Below, in pieces: positions 46,808-57,540 of a DNA stretch of 64,000 bases (positions are counted from its first letter, which is position 1; the number at the start of each line of letters is the position of its first letter). The stretch is from assembly GCF_030463535.1 (NCBI RefSeq), contig NC_132878.1, positions 95,843,373 through 95,907,372 of the forward strand, given 5' to 3'. A program made the position numbers and the translations under genes. This DNA comes from Salminus brasiliensis. Taxonomy: Eukaryota; Chordata; Actinopteri; Characiformes; Bryconidae. The notes under the pieces were generated by a model that ran no database searches, was not told where the DNA came from, and saw only the letters and a program-made list of their open reading frames with translations.

Positions 46808-48228
46808 AATTGCATTGCAGTGCTCTGCCATGGCTTGAAAGGTGTGGTTCTAAGTCTTACGTCAAATTCTAGTTCAAATTAACCACAGAGAGCCTCACTG
46901 GAACAACCCACCGTCTACCTGCGAACACCAACACCGAGGGTCAGCAGGCCCTCCCTCCAGCACAGTTACACGTGGGGTTCTGACTCAATGGCAGGAGCCA
47001 TCAGCCGAAATCAAACCCACTACCTCTTGAGTCATGAAATGAAGTAGGTGTGATGACTGGACTCGCCTCCCCTCCTTACCTTACTGGAGCAAATGAAGCC
47101 AGTTCCCAGCGCAGCCAGAATCTCAATGACCACGGGACTGCCGTTACACTTCACCACATAGAAAGGTCGAACTTGTTCCATATGAGATTTCCATCGGATC
47201 TGCTGCCAAATGATGGCTCCCAGATCAGCCACAAAGAACGCATTCTTCTGGGTCTGAAAGAGGAAAGAACACTGTTAGAGATACGCTCGTGAAGACGGGA
47301 AATGTATGCATGTATTTATATTAATTATTCATTTTTAATGACAACAAAACGGTGCACAATAAACACTATACGGACAAAAGTATTGGGACACCTACTCAAG
47401 GGTTTTCAAAAAACAAATAAAGAGCTGATCCTGCTTTTGTTGGAGTAACTGTCTCTACTGTCCAGATAAGAAGAAGGCTTTCTAGACTCTGGAGTAGCAG
47501 CATTGCTGTGAGGGCTTGATTGCATTCAGCAACATGGGTGTCAATAGTGAGGTCAGGATGTTGGATGATCACCACCCCACCTCATCCTAAAAGTACTGGA
47601 TGGAGCTCCACCACCATAATTCCTGAGAACACAGTTCCTCCACAGCTCAATGATGCTGGGGGGCTCCAGAGTCTTATTCTGTTGGCAGTACTTCTCTACA
47701 GGGACTAGACAAGCTGTGTGCGCGCATTTGCAATGGGTGCAACTTAAAGTGGATGAATGCATACATTAGAAGGGGTGTCCATAAATATTTGGACAGTGTA
47801 TTAGCGGTCTTTACATTATCTGGCAATAAATGGGGAAATCTGACTTGGTACTATTCTGTAAGGTAATTTTTTTTCTCTTATTTATCTATTACTCCTGTCA
47901 CATTAAAAACCTTGTATCTCCATAACAGCAACTTGGATGCAATGGGGAGTCAAATCATTTCATAGAATTTCTATTGGTCCATTCATCATGGTATTTTTAC
48001 AATGTAAACAATACTTGTATTCACATTACGTCAAATAAAAAGGAGATACAAGATTTGTGAGGTGTTTGTATGACTGCAACTAATTATATTATTGAATATT
48101 TATATTAACTGGGTACTTACTAGAGTTTGGTCACAGATATGTTTGTCAATAACATCTCGGAGAGCAGTGTCTCCTTCCAGCAGCTCGACAGAATAGTGCA
48201 AATCATCCAGCGTCCCCTTCATCCTCAT
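40234..48228 (-). CDS. azin1: azin1, antizyme inhibitor 1
   Basis: Coding exons on the minus strand: 48228-48121, 47253-47080, 46474-46302, 45159-45025, 44454-44373, 43547-43473, 43291-43126, 43032-42917, 41925-41711 and 40339-40234. All introns are GT-AG and all phases fit. From the MKG start (48222) the product is 447 residues, against 448 in human AZIN1. It is an enzymatically inactive ornithine decarboxylase homologue that binds antizyme more tightly than ODC does, releasing ODC and promoting polyamine synthesis and uptake. In ODC numbering Lys69 (VVKCN), His197, Ser200 and GGGF(235-238) remain. Asp88 is Ile, the Arg of EPGRYY is Ala, the YDH motif after GSF is lost, and catalytic Cys360 is Ser (GPSSDGLD, residue 359 here). 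The antizyme-binding stretch [12 protein letters not shown] and the AZIN-type tail YEIQTCGVT...MKNFSLV are present. An upstream in-frame ATG adds Met-Arg. azin1a or azin1b cannot be decided. Translation is expected to be polyamine-controlled through the leader. Confidence 0.93.
40345..41705. repeat. Diverged about 120-150-bp repeats in the last azin1 intron
   Basis: The words CAATCCTATTGGTCTATTC, AAATTGATAGGTTGTGTCAA and AAAGTGAGAATCAGCATAAATA recur with separation of roughly 110-150 bp between about 40.75 and 41.65 kb. Intervening AAATAAATAAA tracts vary in length. One unit resembles a piece of family B, so the array may have grown from a transposon fragment. Confidence 0.75.
42060..42540. 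other. Unassigned block in azin1 intron 9
   Basis: This intronic stretch is richer in GC than its surroundings and has open frames on both strands (42060-42281 minus, 42230-42481 plus). I suspect a dispersed repeat because of its sharp edges, but cannot name it and see no protein similarity. Confidence 0.3.
45360..46205. repeat. Duplicated dispersed element with (AT)n expansion, azin1 intron 5
   Basis: Two copies of the same 250-bp body (CTTTAATTTGTCGGTG ... TAATGATTAAGTCAATCC ... TGGTATCGGGNATCGACCG) occupy about 45370-45610 and 45905-46200. The second has a (AT)n run of about 60 bp (45982-46040) where the first has a short AT stretch. Ends resemble the GATGCACCGATACC element at 5.07 kb. 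Confidence 0.75.
47363..47805. mobile_element. Near-complete family A transposon in azin1 intron 3
   Basis: It begins CACTATACGGACAAAAGTAT and ends AGGGGTGTCCATAAATATTT then GGACAGTGTA; the ends are imperfect inverted repeats. About 440 bp, no transposase frame, so non-autonomous. Confidence 0.75.
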
Positions 48229-48311
48229 CCACAAGCCCAAGACAACACAGGCATAAAGCAGGTCACCTATTTAGCAGAGCCCTCGCAGCTCCTGGGTCCT
48301 AGCGATATCCA
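48229..48311 (-). promoter_or_regulatory. azin1 leader, exon 3 part, with a 9-codon uORF
   Basis: Acceptor AG is at 48313-48312. In this last piece of leader an ATG at 48254-48252 opens MPVLSWACG and stops at TGA 48227-48225, which overlaps the first main-frame ATG (48228-48226) as ATGA. A termination-reinitiation or leaky-scanning arrangement is plausible. Confidence 0.6.
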
Positions 48312-48319
48312 CTGAAACA

Positions 48320-48990
48320 CATGGAAAACAAACACACACAGTTTACAGGCATGTTTGGATGAGTAGACTTATAAAGAAATGATACCTGCTAAGGTACTGA
48401 TACTTATGGTCATGATATGATCAGTCTTTCCATATAGTTGCTAAAAAAATGAGCCTTATTATGTGCAGCTCTGTTAAAGTTAAAGGGTTAACATGGTCGG
48501 AGGCATTGCTCTGAACAACTCGTCATACAGCTTCATGGTACGAAGACAGAACATCATGTACAGGAGCACAACACGACGTGAGACTTCACCTGGGCTGGGC
48601 TAACGAGCCGCACCTGTTCAGGTTTTCCCTGCTCAAATATACGTTGCCTTTACCATATAGGGCTTCATAAGCAGCAGAGGACTCAATCCAGGCATGTAAG
48701 AGCAGGCAAAACACTCAGCTGTGCTGTGCTGTGCTTTCCAGGCTAAACCCCAACACTCCTGATCCGCAGTGTTTTCCTGGCTGAAGTAAGACGTTCACTC
48801 CATTTGACCCTAACCCGGTCAATATCAGCACCATCAACCCAATACAGAACAGCTGCATTAAGGTGATTCAGCATTTAGTAAAGCAGGAGTGTTATAGATT
48901 ATTCATAACAGAGGAGCAAAACATTACTACGGACACAGTGACGAGGCAATTCTGGGCCAGCGGCGTTATCCAGTGTTTTTCTGCTAAATA
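48320..48990. other. azin1 leader intron 2, unique part
   Basis: No exon, gene or known element recognised in this part of the intron between leader exons 2 and 3. Confidence 0.35.
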
Positions 48991-48994
48991 TTCT

Positions 48995-50700
48995 GTACCA
49001 AATATGAAGAAATATAACAAATATATAGGCCGTAATGTACTAACTATACAAAAAATAAAAAGGTATCAAAATATAGACCTAAATGTACTAACTATACGGA
49101 AGTAAATACGCAGATGACATACTACAAATACAGATACAAATATACTAATTATACAGAAAATATACTAAATACACAAATACAGCCCAGTAGTATACAGCCC
49201 TAAATATATTAATTCTACAAAACTACATATACAAACCTAAAAATACTAAATATACTAACCATACAGAAATATACTAAAATACAGAAATATTTGTAATATA
49301 CAGACCTAAATATACTAACAAGACAAAACTACATAAACAGACACATACTGAATATGTCTGTACATGTAGTTTTGTGTAGTTAGTATACTTAGTATAAGGT
49401 TATAGATTTAGTACATATATAGTATGTATATTTAGTACAGAAATATACTAACTATACAGACCAAAATATACTAACTATACAGAAATCTACTAAATTTACA
49501 GACATTAATATACTAACAAGACAAAAGTACATAGACAGACATATAATAAACATACAGACCTATATATGTCTGTACATGTAGTTGTATCTAGTTAGTATAT
49601 TTAGGTCTGTATGTTTAGTGTTGTGTAGTTAGTATATTTAGTATATTTCAGTATATGTAGTTTTATCTAGTTAGTATATTTAGGTTGGTGGATTTAGTAT
49701 ATACTAACTAGACAAAACTACATACACGGAAATATACTAACGACAGAAATATACTAACTATACAGAAATATACTAAACATACTAACTAGACAGAAATATA
49801 CTAAATATACAGACCTAAATATACTAACTATACAGAAATATACAGACATAAATCCACTAACTATACAGAAATATACTAAACATACTAACTAGACAGAAAT
49901 ATACTAAATATACAGACCTAAATATACTAACTATACAGAAATATACAGACATAAATCCACTAACTATACAGAAATATACTAAACATACTAACCAGACAGA
50001 AATATACTAAATATACTAACCAGACAGAAATACACTAAATATACAGACCTAAATATACTAACTAGACAGAAATATACTAAATATACAGACCTAAATATAC
50101 TAACTAGACAGAAATATACTAAATATACTAACCAGACAGAAATACACTAAATATACAGACCTAAATATACTAACTAGACAGAAATATACTAAATATACTA
50201 ACCAGACAGAAATACACTAAATATACAGACCTAAATATACTAACTAGACAGAAATATACTAACTAGACAGAAATATACTAAATATACTAACTAGACAAAT
50301 ATATACTAAATATACTAACTAGACAGAAATATACTAAATATACAGTCCTAAATTTACTAACTAGACAGAAATATACTAAATATACAGACATAAACATACT
50401 AACTAGACAGAAATATACAGACCTAAACATACTAACCAGACAGAAATATACTAAATATACAGACCTAAATATACTAACTAGACAAATATATACTAAATAT
50501 ACTAACTAGACAGAAATATACTAAATATACAGACATAAACATACTAACTAGACAGAAATATACTAAATATACAGACCTAAACATACTAACAAGACAGAAA
50601 TATACAGACATAAACATACTAACTAGACAGAAATATACTAAATATACAGACCTAAACATATTAACAAGACAAAACTACATAGGCAAAAATACAGACCTAA
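48995..50700. repeat. TACTAACTAGACAGAAATA satellite, azin1 leader intron 2
   Basis: Words AAATATACTAACTAGACAGA and AATATACTAAATATACAGAC and CTAAATATACTAAC alternate for 1.7 kb in irregular order. Between about 49350 and 49690 the same words appear in inverse orientation (GTAGTTTTGTGTAGTTAGTA), so the array contains an inverted segment. Confidence 0.9.
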
Positions 50701-51071
50701 AATACATCGAAATATTCAAAAGTAAAATATTCTAACTACACAAAAATATGCTAAATGTACAGGAAGAAAGTGTACATACATACGCGCATGTATAATGATT
50801 ATATATACATAATATATATAATGATACATAAGAGTTGTGGTGGTGCAGTTAAGAAGACAGTATAGATGGAAAAATATATATGTGTCAGTGTGCAACATCA
50901 CAGCGTCGATGAGAATTGTGAGGTGACATGGCACTCATTCAATCAGTGTTAGGAAAAGCTCTTAATGTCCATTTAAAGTGACCGACATTGTCCACAGCAG
51001 TGATACGATGATAGATATGTACATATCTATGGTAGTGCTAAATTAACCAGGATCATAATCATTAGACTTAC
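50701..51071. other. azin1 leader intron 2, between array and exon 2
   Basis: AT-rich intron with a short TATAATATATATAATG tract. Nothing else recognised. Confidence 0.35.
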
Positions 51072-51191
51072 AGAGTCAGGTCAGACGGACCCCTCCTGCT
51101 ATCAGCTAGGATCCCAAGGAGGCTCAGCGTTGAAGTCAAACTGCTCACGGTAGATAGACGCTCCTAGGTTGTTCTGGTAGTTCACAGCCAC
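51072..51191 (-). promoter_or_regulatory. azin1 leader exon 2 with the PPW end of the uCC
   Basis: Acceptor AG at 51193-51192 and donor GTAAGT from 51071. The uCC continues VAVNYQNNLG... and ends FDFNAEPPWDPS with TGA at 51104-51102, followed directly by a second stop (TAG). The Pro-Pro-Trp codons are at 51122-51114. In AZIN1 this PPW is the site where raised polyamines slow elongation, causing scanning ribosomes to queue and repress the main frame. Total uCC is 47 codons over two exons. It is called regulatory because its peptide acts during its own translation; no separate function is known to me. Confidence 0.85.
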
Positions 51192-51544
51192 CTTCAAGAG
51201 ACACGTTACATCATTAGAAATCCCAAAGCTGAACACATCACACTCTACAAATCTCATACTGGAAGACAAAAACAGACATCACTGTAATCTGTAAATCACA
51301 CTGCATTACAAAGGCTGGGGACGTGAAAATGGACTGCAATGACCAATCGGTGTTGCTCAGCCTCCTTTCCTTATTACCACAGCTCAGCCGTGGCTCTTCC
51401 GGCTGCCTTATATTTAACCCTCCTGTTATGTTATTATCTTTGGAGCATGAAACCTGTTCTGGTGGCTTAACCTGTATGGAATAATTACAAATATTCACTA
51501 AAGTGATGTTAATTGAGCTAAAGATAATGTTTATGAGGAGAAAT

Positions 51545-53455
51545 AAAATCATAGCAATTTAATAAGTAATTTCTTCAGTTTATTAATCCATTTCCACAAT
51601 TTAATAAGTCGTTCCTTCGCTTAATTCATGTTTTTTTATTTAAGGCATTCCCTCATTCTGACAATCCAATCCCCAATTTAATAATCATTTTCCCTAATTT
51701 AATTAGTTGTCTCTTTAGTCTGACAATACGATCCTTGATTTAATAAGTCATTCCTATAGTTTAATACTGTTTTTTTTTCAATTTAATAAGTCGTTCCCCA
51801 GTCTGATCATCTGTTTCCTCAATTTAATAAGTTGTTCCTTCAGTTTATTAATCTAATACTCAATTTAATTTGTTTCCTTAGTCTGATAATACAACCCTTG
51901 ATTTAATAAGTAGGTCCTACAGTTTATTAATTAATTATCACAATTTAATAAGTCGTTCCTTCACTTAACTCATGTTTTTTTTATTTAAGTCATTCCCTCA
52001 TTCTGACAATCCAATCCCCAATTTAATAATCATTTTCCCTAATTTAATAAGTTGTCTCTTTAGTCTGACAATATGATCCTTGATTTAATAAGTCATTCCT
52101 ATAGTTTATTACTTTGTTTTTTCAAGTTCCCCCAGTCTGAGCATCTGTTTCCTCAATGTAATAAGTTGTTCCTTCAGTTTATTAATCCAATACTCAATTT
52201 AAGTCGTTTCCTTAGTCTGATAATACGATCCTCGATTTAATAAGTAATTTCTTCAGTTTATTAATCCATTTCCACAATTTAATAATCATTTTCCCTAATT
52301 TAATTAGTTGTCTCTTTAGTCTGACAATACGATCCTCGATTTAATAAGTCATTCCTATAGTTTATTACTTCGTTTTTTCAATTTAATAAGTCGTTCCCCA
52401 GTCTGATCATCTGTTTCCTCAATGTAATAAGTTGTTCCTTCAGTTTATTAATCTAATACTCAATTTAATTTGTTTCCTTAGTCTGACAATACAACCCTCG
52501 ATTTAATAAGTAGTTCCTACAGTTTATTAATCCATTTCCACAATTTAATAAGTCGTATTTAAGGCATTCCCTCATTCTGACAATCCAATCCCCAATTTAA
52601 TAATCATTTGTCCCCCTAATTTAATAAGTTGTTCCTTCACTTAATTCATGTTTTTTTATTTAAGTCATTCCCTCATTCTGACAATCCAATCCCCAATTTA
52701 ATAATCATTTTCCCTAATTTAATAAGTTGTCTCTTTAGTCTGACAATATGATCCTCGATTTAATAAGTCATTCCTATAGTTTATTACTGTTTTTTTTATT
52801 TAATAAGTTGTTCCTTCAGTTTATTAATCTAATACTCAATTTAATTTGTTTCCTTAGTCTGACAATACAACCCTCGATTTAATAAGTCATTCCTATAGTT
52901 TATTACTGTTTTTTTTATTTAATAAGTTGTTCCTTCAGCTTATTAATCCATTTCCACAATTTAATAAGTCGTATTTAAGGCATTCCCTCATTCTGACAAT
53001 CCAATCCCCAATTTAATAATCATTTGTCCCCCTAATTTAATAAGTCGTTCCTTCGCTTAATTCATGTTTTTTTATTTAAGTCATTCCCTCATTCTGACAA
53101 TCCAATCCCCAATTTAATAATCATTTTCCCTAATTTAATAAGTTGTCTCTTTAGTCTGACAATATGATCCTCGATTTAATAAGTCATTCCTATAGTTTAT
53201 TACTGTTTTTTTTATTTAATAAGTTGTTCCTTCAGCTTATTAATCTAATACTCAATTTAATTTGTTTCCTTAGTCTGATAATACAATTCTCAATTTAATA
53301 ATTCGTTCCTACAGTATATTAATCCATTTCCACAATTTAATAAGTCGTTCCTACAGTATATTAATCCATTTCCTCAATTCCGTAGTTTAACAACTCAATT
53401 TCCCAAATGTAATAAATTCCTCCCTCAGTTTGGAAGGAACGCTTTGACCTCTTAA
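51545..53455. repeat. TTTAATAAGTCGTTCC satellite, azin1 leader intron 1
   Basis: A base unit of about 30-35 bp (AATTTAATAAGTCGTTCCTT then CAGTTTATTAATCCA) is arranged in longer repeats; the block marker CATTCCCTCATTCTGACAAT lies near 51648, 51990, 52567, 52670, 52980 and 53084. A related fragment resumes at 54905-55080, on the far side of azin1 exon 1. Confidence 0.92.
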
Positions 53456-54360
53456 AGTATCAAAGGTAGAAAAACAACATTTGGAGACTCAATCCTAATC
53501 CTAATCCATTCCCCCTCAAATGAATGTATTACTTCCTCAATTTGGAACAATTTATTAAAGCTGATTTGGGTTTATTAAACCTTTGAGGATTTGAGTGACT
53601 GAACTGTACTTTTTAAGAGTCTGTAGATCAGAACAGGAACACTGATGAATCCAGTGAACCTCAGCCCGGCCCGGCCCGGTCCAGCCCAGCCCGGCCCGGC
53701 CCGGCAGGGGCAGATAAGCCTGCTAACAGCCAGAGAAGAGACCACGGAGGCAGTGAAATAAGCCAAATAACAGAACACAGTCTAAACATGAGGATTTCGA
53801 CCAAACCAGTGAACAGAAGCACCGCTGATGTGCAGCTCCAGCCAGGCGCTGCTGAAGGGCGCGGGCCGGGACTGCGGTCCGGATGTGGTCCAGTCCGCCA
53901 AACTCAGCAGCTTAAAGCTGCAGATATTCACAGAACCGGTCCCACAGAGCAAAGGGCTTTAACAGCTGATATCTGTGTAGTTATACACATCTACTCCAGC
54001 GGCAGGTTTGTGGCTTAATCAGCCCGGAGACTCGCGTTTCCTTCGTCAGCTAGCCCAGCTAGCCTAGCCTACCTAGCTATTATAGCTAGCTATCTCGCGC
54101 TAAATTCAAACACTGCTCTAAATTAATGCGTAAAACCGACCATAACTGCGTCCAGATCGAATAACAACTATCTGAGCATTTTTTCCCACAACATTTGTGT
54201 TGAGTTTGCTGTCAAATATGAGACGTAGACCGCTAGCTATGCTATGCTATGCTAGCTCCAGCCGGCGGTTACAACCAGCACTAGCCAGCCAGCTAATCGC
54301 CAGTAGCCCGGATACCCGGATACTAGCTAGCTAGCTATAGCATAATGAGCTCCTGCTGTT
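53456..54360. other. GC-rich proximal intron 1 of azin1
   Basis: Holds a GGCCC/CCGG pentamer run (53666-53704) and many GCTAGC words (54040-54340). This looks like the downstream part of the azin1 CpG island. No coding exon seen. Confidence 0.45.
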
Positions 54361-54367
54361 TACTTAC

Positions 54368-54421
54368 GCGAGAGAAAGTCCCATAATTTGGGCTGAACCG
54401 TCTTCTCTTTTTCGGCGGAAT
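54368..54421 (-). promoter_or_regulatory. azin1 uCC upstream frame, exon 1 part with candidate ATT start
   Basis: On the minus strand this is the 18-codon first part of the conserved upstream coding region. It opens at ATT (54421-54419), then Pro-Pro-Lys-Lys-Arg-Arg-Arg-Phe, and ends ...GTFSR at a GTAAGT donor (54367). The in-frame triplets before the ATT are TAG CTC GTA AAA, so a stop lies four codons upstream and no ATG exists in frame: initiation must be at a non-AUG codon. AZIN1 uCC translation is known in other vertebrates to start at a near-cognate AUU. The phase-0 donor joins it to the second part at 51191. Confidence 0.8.
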
Positions 54422-54600
54422 TTTTACGAGCTATCAGGACCACCGGTGTTAAATATAAAGCGCGTCCCGCTGGCCATAAGCCCCCCACACACACGACGAG
54501 TAACTCAGCGAGCAGCAGGCAGGGCGGCGGAGGAGCTCCGGCTGAATCAGTGAACCGAGGATCCGAATCGGAAAACGAGTCTCAGTGAACTGAACGACAC
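54422..54600 (-). promoter_or_regulatory. Putative azin1 promoter
   Basis: CpG-rich DNA directly upstream of the uCC start on the minus strand, with a TATA-like CTTTATATTT at 54460-54451. If this TATA works, transcription would start only about 5-15 nt before the ATT codon, which would be unfavourable for initiation, so the true start may lie further upstream. Confidence 0.45.
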
Positions 54601-55398
54601 GAATCGAAATCAAGGCATCGTAAACAAGGGAAGTAAAAAGAATATTATTTAAATGTTTTTATGTTTTTAGATGAAAGAACTGGTTTTGCAAATGTTAGGA
54701 TTGAATTCTGCATTTAAATTATTTAATTATTAATATTTTGAATATTAAAATTACATTTCACAATGTGCATTTATTAAATTTCTCAAATCTAATCACATTT
54801 ATTGTCACAGGTGTAAATGTGAGTAAAGAAAAACTACAAAATAGAAAGAATTATGAAATATAATTTTATGAAATATAATGTATAATTTTTTTAATATGAA
54901 ATATATATAAAGTCGTTCCCTCAGTCTGACAATCCAATCCTCCATTTAATAATCAATATTTTCACCTAATTAAATCAAGTTAATCCCCCATCTGACAATC
55001 CATTTTTTATTTAATAAATCCTTCCCTCAGTTTAATAATCAGTTTCCTCAATGTAATAAATTATTCCCTCAGTTAAAAAAAAAATAATAATAATAATAAA
55101 AATACTGATTATTTACACAAGAACTGATTATTTATGCAAATTTCCCTCCTGGGATCAAAGTATTTCTGATTCCGATTCAGAACTATACATATACACACAT
55201 TATACACACTATATACACACATTATATTCAACACTTTACACTATATACACACTATATAAATAATATAAATATCTCTATTTACAATACTGCACTGGTCTAA
55301 AGCAGTTTAAATGTACAGGTTTGATATAATCTGAATGTTTACATTATTTACATAAAGAATAAAGTGTAGTGTGGGTTGGGGAGGTATTTGTGGTTGCG

Positions 55399-55468
<70 letters not shown>

Positions 55469-55845
55469 CACTCATAGTGGGGTGATTGTAATTTGTTTGT
55501 GAAGGTGTTAAAGATGAGACAGCCGAACACTCGGTAGTGGAGCCACAAGAACGTGTGCTCTCATTCCTTCGTGAGCAACACCACCATGGTGGGCCTCATA
55601 ACTAATGGTGACCAGTCTGCCTTATTACTAGTGCTGGTGCCCTGGGCTTCAGACACAGGCACTCTGTGAACACACCGAAGTCCCTTCCCTCCATCATATC
55701 TAGGGACCTACATTTAGGAGAGCACAGCAGAGGATGCACAGCTGAAGAACTGTAGCCTGCGACCAGTCCTGATGGTCCAGATCCAGATCATTGGATGTAG
55801 TTTAAGACATATCCTGATAAAACATCCATAACATTAAAACCACCT
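54600..55845. other. Upstream flank of azin1
   Basis: AT-rich DNA with a resumed piece of the TTTAATAA satellite (54905-55080), a (TA)n(CA)n(TA)n microsatellite (55400-55468) and unique sequence. No gene recognised. Confidence 0.5.
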
Positions 55846-55989
55846 AATGTTATGTAGGTCCACCAAAACCATTTGTGCCACCAAAACAGCTCTGACTCAT
55901 CAAGGCTCTCTGAAGTTGTCCTGTGGTATCTGGCACCAAGACGTTAGCAAACGTCTTACTGCAGCACATAACTCTAGAACAACCTTCCC

Positions 55990-57540
55990 CCCTTTACTGT
56001 GGCCCAAAACTTTACAACTTCTAATACTGAGGCCCAGAAACTTTACAACAAACCCCTGTTTACTGTGGCCCAGATTTTTTAACCCCTCTTTTTGTGTCCC
56101 AGCACTTTACAGACCCCTTTACAAACCCCTTACTGTATCACATAGTTTTATAAATCCCTCTTACTGTGGCCCAAAACTTTACAAATCTCTTTACAAATCC
56201 CTCTTACTGTGTCTCATAGCATTAAAAATCCCACATACTGTGTCCCAGAACTTTACAAACCTCTTTACAACCCCCTTACTGCGGCTCATAGCTTTACAAA
56301 TCCCCCTTACTGTGCCCCAGCACTTTACAATCCTTTTTACAAATACCTTACTGCGACCCATAGCTTTACAAATCCCACTTACTGTGGCCCAGAACTTTAC
56401 AAACTTCTTTACAAACCTCTTACTGCGGCCCATAGCTTTACAAATTTCCCTGACTGTGCCCCAGCACTTTACAAACTTCTTTACAAAACCCTTACTGGGT
56501 CCCATAGCTTTACAAATCCCCCTTACTGTGCCCCATAGCTTTACAAATTTCCTTTACTGTGTCCCATAGCTTTACAAATTTCCTTTACTGTGTCCCATAG
56601 CTTTACAAATTTCCCTTATTGTGACCCAAAACATTACAAACTTTTTTACAAACATCTTACTGCGGCCAATAGCTTTACAAATCCCACCTTACTGTGACCC
56701 AGAACTTTACAAACTCCTTTACAAACCCCTTACTGCGTCCCATAGCTTTAAAAATAAGATAAGATAAGATAGTCCTTTATTAGTCCTGCAGTGGGGAAAT
56801 TCTCAATCCCCCCTTACTGTGGCCCAGAACTTTACAAACCTCTTTACAAATCCCTTACTGTGGCCCATAGCTTTACAAATAAGATAAGATAAGATAGTCC
56901 TTTATTAGTTCCGCAGTGGGGAAATTCTCAATCCCCCCTTACTGTGGCCCAGAACTTTACAAACCTCTTTACAAATCCCTTACTGCGTCCCATAGCTTTA
57001 CAAATAAGATAAGATAAGATAGTCCTTTATTAGTCCCGCAGTGGGGAAATTCTCAATCCCCCCTTACTGTGGCCCAGAACTTTACAAACCTCTTTACAAA
57101 TCCCTTACTGTGGCCCATAGCTTTACAAATAAGATAAGATAAGATAGTCCTTTATTAGTTCCGCAGTGGGGAAATTCTCAATCCCCCCTTACTGTGGCCC
57201 AGAACTTTACAAACCTCTTTACAAATCCCTTACTGTGGCCCATAGCTTTACAAATAAGATAAGATAAGATAGTCCTTTATTAGTTCCGCAGTGGGGAAAT
57301 TCTCAATCCCCCCTTACTGTGGCCCAGAACTTTACAAACCTCTTTACAAACCCCTTACTGTGGCCCATAGCTTTACACATCCCACTTACTGTGTCTCAGC
57401 CCTTTACAACCTCTCGTACTGTGGCCCAGAACTTGTCAAACCCCTCCTTAATACGTAAGTTTACAACCCCACCTTACTGTGGCCTAAAACTTTACAAACC
57501 CCACTGCTATGGCCCAGAACTTCACTCTATACCATAAATG
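55990..57540. repeat. CTTTACAAACCCC satellite with a 125-bp composite repeat
   Basis: The base words are TTACTGTGGCCCAGAACTTT, ACAAACCTCTTTACAAATCC and GGCCCATAGCTTTACAAAT. From 56752 to about 57316 a 60-bp insert beginning AAATAAGATAAGATAAGATA and ending GTGGGGAAATTCTCAATCCC is part of the unit; it recurs at 56752, 56878, 57002, 57128 and 57252. The insert looks like the tail of a fish retroelement. The 240-codon frame at 55847-56569 is a repeat artefact. Confidence 0.9.

Noticed and set aside
40234..48228. odc1 as the identity of the decarboxylase-like gene
   Set aside because: Catalytic Cys360 and Asp88 are replaced, the YDH motif is missing, the tail is AZIN-like, and the leader has the AZIN1 uCC.
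55847..56569. 240-codon frame
   Set aside because: Composed mostly of the CTTTACAAACCCC satellite.
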